Below the pieces are notes generated by a model. It saw only the letters and a program-made list of their open reading frames with translations. It ran no database searches and was not told where the DNA came from. A program made the translations under genes and the position numbers. This document shows positions 1 through 5,468 of a stretch of 6,799 nucleotides of DNA, one piece after another. Within the stretch, counting starts at the first letter, position 1. Each line of letters opens with the position of its first letter. The DNA comes from Thermoanaerobacterium sp. (GTDB taxonomy: Bacteria > Bacillota > Thermoanaerobacteria > Thermoanaerobacterales > Thermoanaerobacteraceae): the NCBI GenBank assembly GCA_029960905.1, contig JASBVU010000099.1, positions 1 to 6,799 of the forward strand, read 5' to 3'.

Positions 1-246
1 AAACAGCGGAAGCATACTGGCCGGTGTTATAGAGCCACCTTGTGGCCAATGGTAAAATCTTATATATGACAAAACAAATGATATTGCTATTGCTAATCCA
101 CCGTACACAAGCATCTTTGCATTAAATTTCACGCTGTTTCTTAAGATGTAAAACAAAAATACAGCGAATAGAATTGCAATAATGATGGAAAGTGTGGCAG
201 GTTTTATCTTTGTAAAATCGGAAAAAATGCTTGCAATATAGGACAT
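1..246 (-). CDS. thiT: Thiamine transporter ThiT, ECF S-component (partial, 3' end off the left edge)
   Basis: Eighty-two N-terminal residues are visible and the frame stays open at the left edge; the family is usually about 180-200 residues, so over half is missing. ThiT is the membrane-embedded, thiamine-binding S-component of an energy-coupling-factor ABC transporter and needs a shared EcfA/A'/T module, not seen here. Residues about 17-37 form one hydrophobic helix and 44-61 a second. The latter leads into a YHWPQGGSITPASMLPLF stretch that I recognise as the first loop and next helix of clostridial ThiT proteins. The ATG at 246 follows AGGAGG (260-255) with 8 bases spacing. A TPP riboswitch directly upstream independently supports a thiamine role. 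An S-component for another thiamine precursor cannot be excluded from this fragment. Confidence 0.9.
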   Translation of the reverse strand, partial: MSYIASIFSDFTKIKPATLSIIIAILFAVFLFYILRNSVKFNAKMLVYGGLAIAISFVLSYIRFYHWPQGGSITPASMLPLF

Positions 247-285
247 AAAAATAACCTCCTTTTGAGGCTATGTACCGCTTAAAAC

Positions 286-309
286 AAAAAAACCGCACAC
301 TGATGCGGT
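286..309 (-). terminator. Intrinsic terminator of the TPP riboswitch
   Basis: Read on the minus strand, ACCGCA (309-304), a six-base loop and TGCGGT (297-292) form a hairpin followed at once by a T-run (292-286). Upstream A residues can extend the stem against the T-run through one G-U pair. It lies between the aptamer and the thiT ribosome binding site, as expected of a transcription-terminating riboswitch. The left arm is shared with a competing antiterminator. Confidence 0.9.
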
Positions 310-397
310 CTTTTGCCGCATTCCCTTCGTAGGCATTAACCTAATCAGGTTCTAGGAGTTTGGCATCTGCCATCTCAGCTAAAAGCACCCCCAGCGG
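303..397 (-). promoter_or_regulatory. TPP riboswitch (THI box) with antiterminator, controlling thiT
   Basis: On the minus strand all hallmark aptamer segments appear in order: GGGGTGC (391-385), CTGAGAT (378-372), ACCTGAT (350-344), AATGCC (337-332) and GGGA (325-322). P1 can form from CCGC (397-394) and GCGG (319-316). The 3' strand of P1 extends to ATGCGG (321-316), which can alternatively pair with CCGCAT (308-303) across a seven-base loop. That antiterminator uses the left arm of the terminator at 286-309. With TPP bound, P1 traps 319-316, the terminator forms and thiT is off; without TPP the antiterminator forms and thiT is on. The aptamer core is 316-397; the switch region extends to 303. 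The ligand is assigned from the conserved motifs. Confidence 0.95.
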
Positions 398-428
398 ACA
401 TAGTCTTTAATTGATTAATTTATACTAT

Positions 429-457
429 ATTATAATAAAATTACTTTTTAAATGCAA
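429..457 (-). promoter_or_regulatory. Promoter of the thiT riboswitch transcript
   Basis: The -35 TTGCAT (457-452) and a perfect -10 TATAAT (434-429) are separated by 17 bases on the minus strand, pointing to a start near 422, just before the aptamer. The -35 and spacer overlap the last codons of ogt, which ends at 441, so thiT has its own promoter inside its neighbour. No terminator is visible between ogt and this promoter, so read-through into the riboswitch leader is possible. Confidence 0.7.
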
Positions 458-908
458 TACCTTCATGTTGAAGCAGTAATGACTTGACATTAAGTCCCCC
501 TGCAAAGCCTTTTAGTGTCATGTCTGAGCCGATGATCCTATGGCACGGTATGATAATCGGAACAGGATTTTTATTGAGAGCATTTCCTACAGCTCTTGAT
601 GCATTTGGCTTACCTATTCTTTTTGCAATTTCACCGTATGTGGCGTAAAAACCATACGGTATCTTCATAAGCTCTCGCCAAACCGATTTTTGAAAGTCTG
701 TCCCTTCTAAGTCTAACTTTACGTTAAATTCTCTTAAATGCCCCTCAAAGTACAATCTAAGCTGTTCTTTGCAATCAGCTATAAATGAATTCGTACCTAT
801 TGCACATTGTACATGTTCTTCGTTTGGAAAATCTATCCTCGTTATGCCATCTTCACTTGAGTATATTTTTAGCATCCCAATCGATGTATCCAAGTAATCA
901 CACAACAC
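441..908 (-). CDS. ogt: Methylated-DNA--protein-cysteine S-methyltransferase (O6-alkylguanine-DNA alkyltransferase)
   Basis: This is a suicide DNA-repair enzyme that moves the alkyl group of O6-alkylguanine (and O4-alkylthymine) onto its own cysteine. With the start used here (155 aa), the active site is NPVPIIIPCHRI with Cys122, His123 and hinge Asn114. The helix-turn-helix region holds TYGEIA (Tyr91) and the arginine finger Arg105 in ASRAVGNAL; KGFAGGL and the late HEG glutamate (Glu149) complete the family signature. The canonical PCHRV reads PCHRI, a mild substitution. The start is uncertain: the frame opens at a TTG at 941, overlapping the upstream gene by 11 bases with poor ribosome-binding sequence. 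I prefer GTG 908, which puts DYLDTSIG near the N-terminus as usual and has AGGA nine bases upstream; TTG 905 is also possible. Probably expressed with the gene upstream. Confidence 0.93.
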   Translation of the reverse strand: MLCDYLDTSIGMLKIYSSEDGITRIDFPNEEHVQCAIGTNSFIADCKEQLRLYFEGHLREFNVKLDLEGTDFQKSVWRELMKIPYGFYATYGEIAKRIGKPNASRAVGNALNKNPVPIIIPCHRIIGSDMTLKGFAGGLNVKSLLLQHEGIAFKK

Positions 909-930
909 ATTACCACATCCTGATATTTTG

Positions 931-1182
931 CTATTTAACAACTACTACTTCTTCTTCGACTTCATCTTCAACATCAAAATCTTCATGAGGCACATAAGAA
1001 GATTTGTTTGATTCCGATTTACCTAAAGATGCAATTTGGGCTAAGCTTTTTTCTATTGAATCAATCTTTTTCATTTTCTTCAATGTATAAACTATATAAA
1101 ATACCAAAAAAATGACTGATACAATCGGTGTAGCTAAAGCCACAAAATACTGCAGAAATAGCATAAATCCACTTTGAACCAT
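931..1182 (-). CDS. Small single-pass membrane protein with acidic C-terminus, unknown function
   Basis: I do not recognise this 83-residue protein. It has one long hydrophobic segment (about residues 8-32), then a basic KKMKK stop-transfer stretch, a short polar and possibly helical region, and a strongly acidic tail (EDFDVEDEVEEE) ending VVVVK. This predicts a short N-terminus, one membrane helix and a cytoplasmic charged tail. The ATG at 1182 is chosen because AAGGGAG sits about eight bases upstream; an in-frame GTG at 1215 would add 11 residues but lacks a good ribosome binding site. Its end abuts or overlaps the start of ogt, so the two are probably co-transcribed, although nothing in it suggests DNA repair. 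The compositional pattern and clean ribosome binding site argue for a real gene; function is open. Confidence 0.72.
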   Translation of the reverse strand: MVQSGFMLFLQYFVALATPIVSVIFLVFYIVYTLKKMKKIDSIEKSLAQIASLGKSESNKSSYVPHEDFDVEDEVEEEVVVVK

Positions 1183-1225
1183 CCTTGACACTCCCTTCCA
1201 AAATAAGATATTCACTTCTCTTCTT

Positions 1226-1254
1226 ATTATTTCATAAGTAAACCATTAAAACAA
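1226..1254 (-). promoter_or_regulatory. Possible promoter of the small membrane protein and ogt
   Basis: On the minus strand TTGTTT (1254-1249) and AATAAT (1231-1226) are 17 bases apart and would start transcription near 1219. That would place the upstream GTG at 1215 almost at the transcript end and favours the ATG at 1182. Both boxes are imperfect and the surroundings are AT-rich, so chance is possible. No clear terminator is seen after the aldo/keto reductase gene, so read-through is an alternative. Confidence 0.35.
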
Positions 1255-1281
1255 GTATTATGAAAAAATTATAAGTTGCTT

Positions 1282-2421
1282 TTAAACAGCTTCTTTGAAA
1301 TATCTTCTTACATCCTTTAAATATTCAATTATCGTCAAATGCTGCGGACACTTTGTCTCGCACTCTCCGCACTCTATGCAAGAGCTGGCTTTACCGTCAT
1401 TAAGTCTATTATAATTGTTAAGCGACTCATTGTAGTTGTTGTACATGTGGGCTTCATTGTATATGGCAAAATTTTTCGGTATATTTACGCCATTTGGACA
1501 TGGCATACAGTAATTGCAGGCAGTACATCCTACAGGCGAAAGCCTTTCATACGTTTCTCTTACCTTATCCACCAGTTTAACTTCTTCATCAGTAAGCCCA
1601 TTTGCCTTTGATCTTGAAGCACTTTCTATATTTTGCTTCACTTGCTCCATCGTGCTCATTCCGCTTAATACAAGGGAAACTTCTGGATGATTCCATACCC
1701 ACTGCAAAGCCCATTCCGCAGGTGTCCTTTTTACGCTTGCACTATTCCAAAGCTCCTTAATAGTTTCTGGAGGATCTCCAGCCAGCTTGCCACCTCTTAT
1801 TGGTTCCATAACAATTACGGCTAATCCCTTTGACGCAGCATATTTAAGTCCTTTTAAACCTGCTTGATTGTTTATATCCATATAGTTGTACTGGATCTGA
1901 CAAAAATCCCATTTATCATAATCATCGATTATGTTTTTAAATACATTGTATTCGTCGTGGAATGAAAAGCCAATAAATTTGACTTTACCTTCTTTCTTGA
2001 CCTTTTCCATCCAGCTAAATACATCAAGCCTCTTGTACTTCTCCCATCTCTCTTTATCTAATGCGTGGAGAAGGTAAAAATCTATGTAGTCAACATCAAG
2101 CTTTTTTAGTTGTTCATTTAAGTATTTATCCATATCTTCCTTTTCATTAACAAGCCATGACGGTAATTTTGTAGCTAAATACGTCTTTTCTCTGTAACCA
2201 TCTTTCAAAGCTTTGCCTACCACAATCTCACTTTGCCCATCGTGGTACGGATACGCAGTGTCAACGTAGTTAACGCCATTGTCGATGGCATATCTTATCA
2301 TCTTTATGGCTTCTTTTTCATCAATCTTGCTATTATCTCCACCTATTGTAGGCAATCTCATTGCACCAAAACCCAATGCTGAAACCTTAACCCCTGTGCT
2401 ACCAAAATCTCTGTACTGCAT
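1282..2421 (-). CDS. Aldo/keto reductase with C-terminal 4Fe-4S dicluster domain
   Basis: An AKR TIM barrel (about residues 1-285 of 379) is fused to a ferredoxin-like tail. The barrel starts MQYRDFGSTGVKVSALGFG, and the usual catalytic tetrad is visible: Asp54 and Tyr59 in VDTAYPYHDG, Lys85 in LATKLP and His119 in YLLHALD. The tail has two cysteine groups, Cys299/302/305/308 followed by Pro (CX2CX2CX2CP) and Cys348/351/354/358 followed by Pro (CX2CX2CX3CP), consistent with two 4Fe-4S clusters. It is probably a cytosolic reductase of aldehydes or ketones that can exchange electrons with ferredoxin-like partners; the substrate cannot be read from sequence. The ATG at 2421 follows GGAGG by six bases; an in-frame GTG at 2439 lacks such a site. 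This tailed AKR type is common in anaerobes. Confidence 0.95.
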   Translation of the reverse strand: MQYRDFGSTGVKVSALGFGAMRLPTIGGDNSKIDEKEAIKMIRYAIDNGVNYVDTAYPYHDGQSEIVVGKALKDGYREKTYLATKLPSWLVNEKEDMDKYLNEQLKKLDVDYIDFYLLHALDKERWEKYKRLDVFSWMEKVKKEGKVKFIGFSFHDEYNVFKNIIDDYDKWDFCQIQYNYMDINNQAGLKGLKYAASKGLAVIVMEPIRGGKLAGDPPETIKELWNSASVKRTPAEWALQWVWNHPEVSLVLSGMSTMEQVKQNIESASRSKANGLTDEEVKLVDKVRETYERLSPVGCTACNYCMPCPNGVNIPKNFAIYNEAHMYNNYNESLNNYNRLNDGKASSCIECGECETKCPQHLTIIEYLKDVRRYFKEAV

Positions 2422-2460
2422 ACAACCCCTCCGTATCACAAAATTTAAATTTCTTATTTG

Positions 2461-2488
2461 ATTATAGCATCATTGCTTTAAATAACAA
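2461..2488 (-). promoter_or_regulatory. Promoter of the aldo/keto reductase gene
   Basis: On the minus strand an extended -10, TGC followed by perfect TATAAT (2466-2461), is preceded 16 bases upstream by TTGTTA (2488-2483), which matches TTGACA at four of six positions. The predicted start lies about 30 bases before the GTG/ATG region. One copy of a repeated motif fills most of the spacer (see findings), which may indicate repression or activation. Confidence 0.65.
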
Positions 2489-2516
2489 AATTCGCGTAAT
2501 TGCATCTATTGCTTTA
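2461..2516 (-). repeat. Imperfect direct repeat, candidate operator pair
   Basis: TAAAGCAATAGATGC (2516-2502) and TAAAGCAATGATGC (2480-2467), read on the minus strand, differ only by one extra A; nine bases match without a gap. They are offset by 36 bases. The downstream copy fills the -35/-10 spacer of the aldo/keto reductase promoter; the other lies between the divergent genes. No binding protein is identified, so an operator role is inference. Confidence 0.4.
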
Positions 2517-2570
2517 GCTTTTCAACAATGTTAATCTTAAATTAAGCTAATAGATTGGAGGTAATTGTAT

Positions 2571-3608
2571 ATGGATTACATAGATTTAAGAAGCGACACA
2601 GTCACGTTGCCAACTCAGGAAATGAGAGATGCAATGTACAAAGCTGAGGTAGGTGATGACGTTTATGGTGAAGATCCTACTGTTAAAAGACTTGAAGAAA
2701 TGGCTGCAGATATTATGGGAAAAGAAGATGCAATGTTTGTGACAAGCGGGACACAAGGAAACCAAGTATCTGTCATGACACATACACATCACGGTGATGA
2801 AATAATACTGGAAGAAAAATGTCATATAATTACGTATGAAGTAGGCGGTATAGGGTACTTATCGGGAGTTCAAGCTAAAACAATAAAAGGAATAAATGGA
2901 ATTATGGATCCTAAAGATGTATTAAACTCCATTAGAACAGATGATATCCATTTTCCAAAGACAAGCCTTATCTGCCTGGAAAATACCCACAACAGGGCTG
3001 GTGGCACTGTTATACCGTTAAGCAATATGAAAGATATCTACGAGATAGCAAAAGCACATAATATACCTGTTCATTTAGACGGTGCAAGGATTTTCAACGC
3101 TGCCACATACCTTAATGTAGATGTTAGAGAAATTGCCAAGTATGCTGACAGCGTCATGTTTTGTTTATCAAAAGGACTTTGCGCACCTGTAGGATCCATT
3201 GTAACAGGCAGTAAAGAGTTTATTAAAAAAGCCAGAAAGTACCGCAAAATGTTAGGAGGCGGTTTAAGACAAGCTGGGATTTTAGCCGCCGCAGGAATTG
3301 TAGCACTTAATAATATGACAAAAAGATTAGCAGAAGATCATGAAAACGCAAGGCTTTTAGCAAAAGGCTTAAACAACATCAAAGGCATAAATGTTGACAT
3401 GTCGAAAGTGCAGACAAACATCGTCATGTCTGACATATCTATGTCAGGTCTCACAGGGAGGGAGCTATCATCAAGGCTTTTAGAATACGGAATCAAAGTA
3501 AATGGCGGCAATGACTACAGCGTAAGGTTTGTAACACACTATTACATCAAAAAAGACCATATTGAAAAAGTCCTTGAAGCCATCAGCGCAATATTAAAAG
3601 AGCAATAG
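2571..3608 (+). CDS. ltaE: Low-specificity L-threonine aldolase
   Basis: This is a cytosolic PLP enzyme of fold type I that cleaves L-threonine and L-allo-threonine to glycine and acetaldehyde. The 345-residue protein is full length for the family. Signatures include IDLRSDTVTLPT at the N-terminus, GDDVYGEDPTV, TSGTQGNQ (cofactor phosphate region), CHIITYE with His85 for ring stacking, ENTHNRAGG, HLDGARIFNA with Asp170 and Arg173, the Schiff-base lysine Lys201 in CLSKGLCAPVGS, and Arg319 in VRFVTHYY, where the family binds the substrate carboxylate. The ATG at 2571 is chosen because GGAGG (2557-2561) lies nine bases upstream; an in-frame TTG at 2565 would be too close. It is the only plus-strand gene, diverging from the aldo/keto reductase and converging on the permease. 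I could not assign a convincing promoter in 2489-2556. Confidence 0.95.
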   Translation: MDYIDLRSDTVTLPTQEMRDAMYKAEVGDDVYGEDPTVKRLEEMAADIMGKEDAMFVTSGTQGNQVSVMTHTHHGDEIILEEKCHIITYEVGGIGYLSGVQAKTIKGINGIMDPKDVLNSIRTDDIHFPKTSLICLENTHNRAGGTVIPLSNMKDIYEIAKAHNIPVHLDGARIFNAATYLNVDVREIAKYADSVMFCLSKGLCAPVGSIVTGSKEFIKKARKYRKMLGGGLRQAGILAAAGIVALNNMTKRLAEDHENARLLAKGLNNIKGINVDMSKVQTNIVMSDISMSGLTGRELSSRLLEYGIKVNGGNDYSVRFVTHYYIKKDHIEKVLEAISAILKEQ

Positions 3609-3625
3609 GCTTATTGCTCTTTTTT
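3596..3625 (+). terminator. Intrinsic terminator of ltaE, probably shared with the convergent permease gene
   Basis: A perfect 12-bp stem (3596-3607 with 3612-3623) closes a four-base loop, and T residues run through 3625 on the plus strand. The left arm includes the last sense codons of ltaE and the first two bases of its TAG stop (3606-3608). On the minus strand the same hairpin is followed by four T residues and sits directly after the ancestral permease stop (3630-3628), so it could terminate in both directions, more weakly leftward. Confidence 0.9.
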
Positions 3626-3627
3626 AA

Positions 3628-3818
3628 TCATTTATCTTCGATATCATCATCATCGTGAAGCTGCAGCGGCATAGTTGCGACGACGATGTGCTTGTGCTTT
3701 AACAATTTTTATAGTTGTACTCTTCTGATTCTATAAATTTAAGAAGCGGCTCAACAATTCTCCTAAATGGTGAATATTTAACAATTAGGGGTATGTCCGT
3801 ATTAAGCATAGCATACCT
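3628..3818 (-). pseudogene. Frameshifted and deleted remnant of the permease C-terminal domain
   Basis: The main permease frame leaves family sequence at a run of six A (plus-strand T 3818-3823). Moving one frame at 3818 gives 38 codons that continue it naturally: RYAMLNTDIPLIVKYSPFRR, then IVEPLLKFIESEEYNYKN, stopping at 3701-3699. A third frame from 3705 then reads 25 codons, LLKHKHIVVATMPLQL plus an acidic tail, with a TGA at 3630-3628. These match, in order, the C-terminal region of this permease family as I know it, but roughly 35 codons that normally separate the two pieces are missing, near the A-run at 3706-3710. The stretch is thus decayed coding sequence, not intergenic. A base-calling error could explain the first shift, but not the missing segment. 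Confidence 0.8.
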
Positions 3819-5380
3819 TTTTTAATCTTTTCACCACTTTCTTCATCGATAGACACATTAAAAGCAACAACATGCTCAGAAATTGTCCTGGCATACCTTA
3901 AAGCTCTGATGCTGGCTTTATTTATGCTTTCTATAGGAACTATAACTCTATTGCGATAGTGGTTTTCAGAGATCTTTATGCTTTGAAGATCTTCAGGGCT
4001 AACTCTAAGCTGTACTGCAACAGCCCTGTAATGCTTATTTATCTTAAGCATCATAAATACCAAAACAGGTATAACTATTATTACGATCCAAGCACCTTCT
4101 CTAAATTTCGTTATTCCTACTATTATTACGACTAAAGCAGTGACAATAGCACCTGTACCATTGATAATAGCCTTTATAGCCCAGTTTTTGCTTTTCGTCG
4201 TTATCCATCTCTTCGCCATGCCTGTCTGAGATAAAGTAAATGATATGAAAACGCCAATTGCATAAAGTCCTATCAAAGAAGTTACATTAGCTCTGAATGC
4301 CACAATAAGTGCAGTAGCCAAAACTGAAAGCAATATTATGCCGTTTGAATAGCTTAGCCTATCACCTCTCTTATTAAGCTGCCTCGGCATGTGTCCTTCC
4401 TTTGCCATTATTGCAAGTAAAAGAGGAAATCCTGAATAAGCGGTATTAGATGCCATTACCAATATGATAAATGTTGTAGCGGTAATGTAGTAGAACATGA
4501 AGCCTCTTCCAAATATCTCATTTGCTAATTGTATGATTACTGCCTTGTCCCCTGCAGTAATGTGGTACATGCTTATAAGAACCGATATGCCACCGAATGA
4601 AATCAAAACGATGGAAGACAGCAAAATCAAGACAGTAATGGCTCTTTTCACTGAGGGTTCTTTAAAATTCGGCACCGCATTGCTTACAGCTTCAACGCCT
4701 GTCAAAGCAGAACATCCATTTGAAAAAGCCCTTAAAAGCAAAAACAATGTGACTGGTTCAACAGCTTTTAAAGGTGTAGCAGGAGGCACATATCCTCCTT
4801 TTATCTTTACAATACCTGCAATCAACATCGCAACTATGCCAAAAACAAAAGCATACGTAGGAACACCAAAAATTCTCGATGATTCACGTATACCTCTTAA
4901 ATTGCCAATCATTAAAATCAGCACAATTGCAATGCATATAAGGATTGAATAAGGCCTTAAAAATAAAAATGCAGATGTTATCTGATCAACACCTGATGAT
5001 ACACTAACTGCCACTGTCAAAATATAGTCGATAGATAGTGCTGCACCAGCTACAACCCCTGCAGTTTTGCCTAAGTTGTCAGACGCAACTATGTAGGCTC
5101 CTCCTCCATTTGGATAATTTTCTATCGTCTGTATGTAAGAAAAAGTCAATATCAATAATAGACTGATAATAGCAGCAGAAATATAAAGTAGATTTTTATA
5201 CGCCATAAAGCCTATTGCAGGCAACAAAACTAATAAGATTTCCTCGCCGGCATAAGCCACAGAAGAAATCGCATCGCTGGACAGTATAGGAAGTCCCCAT
5301 ATTACGCCGTATTTCTCGTTTTTAATAGCCTTATTTGTCAGTGGTCTACCTATCAAAGCCCTCTTAAGTCTATTAAACAT
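3785..5380 (-). CDS. APC-family amino-acid permease, C-terminally truncated by frameshift
   Basis: This open frame gives 531 residues; family members with a cytosolic C-terminal domain are about 610-620. It should be a secondary amino-acid (possibly potassium-type) transporter in the cell membrane; the substrate is unknown. Residues about 25-60 carry WGLPILSSDAISSVAYAGEE, the signature first-helix region; YPNGGGAYIVASDNLG follows at 89-104, and about a dozen hydrophobic segments run to residue 446. A soluble part begins near 476 (NRVIVPIESINKASIRALRYA), resembling the start of a universal-stress-like domain. After Lys521 the frame ends in ten unrelated residues. GGAGG precedes two adjacent ATGs (5383 and 5380), with spacings of 4 and 7; the second gives the usual MFNRLKR start. 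The membrane core is intact, so partial function is possible. Confidence 0.85.
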   Translation of the reverse strand: MFNRLKRALIGRPLTNKAIKNEKYGVIWGLPILSSDAISSVAYAGEEILLVLLPAIGFMAYKNLLYISAAIISLLLILTFSYIQTIENYPNGGGAYIVASDNLGKTAGVVAGAALSIDYILTVAVSVSSGVDQITSAFLFLRPYSILICIAIVLILMIGNLRGIRESSRIFGVPTYAFVFGIVAMLIAGIVKIKGGYVPPATPLKAVEPVTLFLLLRAFSNGCSALTGVEAVSNAVPNFKEPSVKRAITVLILLSSIVLISFGGISVLISMYHITAGDKAVIIQLANEIFGRGFMFYYITATTFIILVMASNTAYSGFPLLLAIMAKEGHMPRQLNKRGDRLSYSNGIILLSVLATALIVAFRANVTSLIGLYAIGVFISFTLSQTGMAKRWITTKSKNWAIKAIINGTGAIVTALVVIIVGITKFREGAWIVIIVIPVLVFMMLKINKHYRAVAVQLRVSPEDLQSIKISENHYRNRVIVPIESINKASIRALRYARTISEHVVAFNVSIDEESGEKIKKGMLCLIRTYP

Positions 5381-5410
5381 CATAACGCCTCCGCTTATTA
5401 ATAATAACTT

Positions 5411-5439
5411 ATTATAAATCATTATTAACTATTTATCAA
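5411..5439 (-). promoter_or_regulatory. Near-consensus promoter of the permease gene
   Basis: On the minus strand TTGATA (5439-5434, five of six) and TATAAT (5416-5411, six of six) are separated by 17 bases. This is the best promoter in the window. It lies in the 88-base gap after the TIM-barrel gene, so the permease can be transcribed alone, giving an untranslated leader of roughly 25 bases. A 15-base perfect palindrome (5401-5415) overlaps the -10 and the start region. Confidence 0.78.
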
Positions 5440-5468
5440 TATCAATTTATTTATATATTTTACTATTT

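Noticed and set aside
255..267. Hairpin (CCTC/GAGG) hiding the thiT ribosome binding site as a second translational switch
   Set aside because: It has only four base pairs with a five-base loop; too weak to claim, and termination already explains the control.
942..975. CTT/CAT triplet-rich stretch as a microsatellite
   Set aside because: It encodes the Glu/Asp/Val-rich tail of the small membrane protein, and the repeat units are irregular.
785..988. Plus-strand ORF rich in Ser and Thr
   Set aside because: It is antisense to ogt and the small membrane protein. Its Ser/Thr run simply mirrors the acidic and valine codons on the other strand, and it has no plausible ribosome binding site.
3609..3784. 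Ordinary intergenic region between ltaE and the permease
   Set aside because: Translation in the other two minus frames gives recognisable C-terminal permease sequence up to the terminator.
3816..3826. Programmed -1 ribosomal frameshift in the permease at the A6G sequence
   Set aside because: The reading frame there is ATT-AAA-AAA-GGT, which is offset from the canonical A-AAA-AAG slippery register, and the extended frame stops after 38 codons with family sequence missing. Mutation or sequencing error fits better.
4497..4952. Plus-strand 151-codon ORF
   Set aside because: It lies wholly antisense to the permease membrane core, whose codons match a known family; the ORF resembles no known protein.
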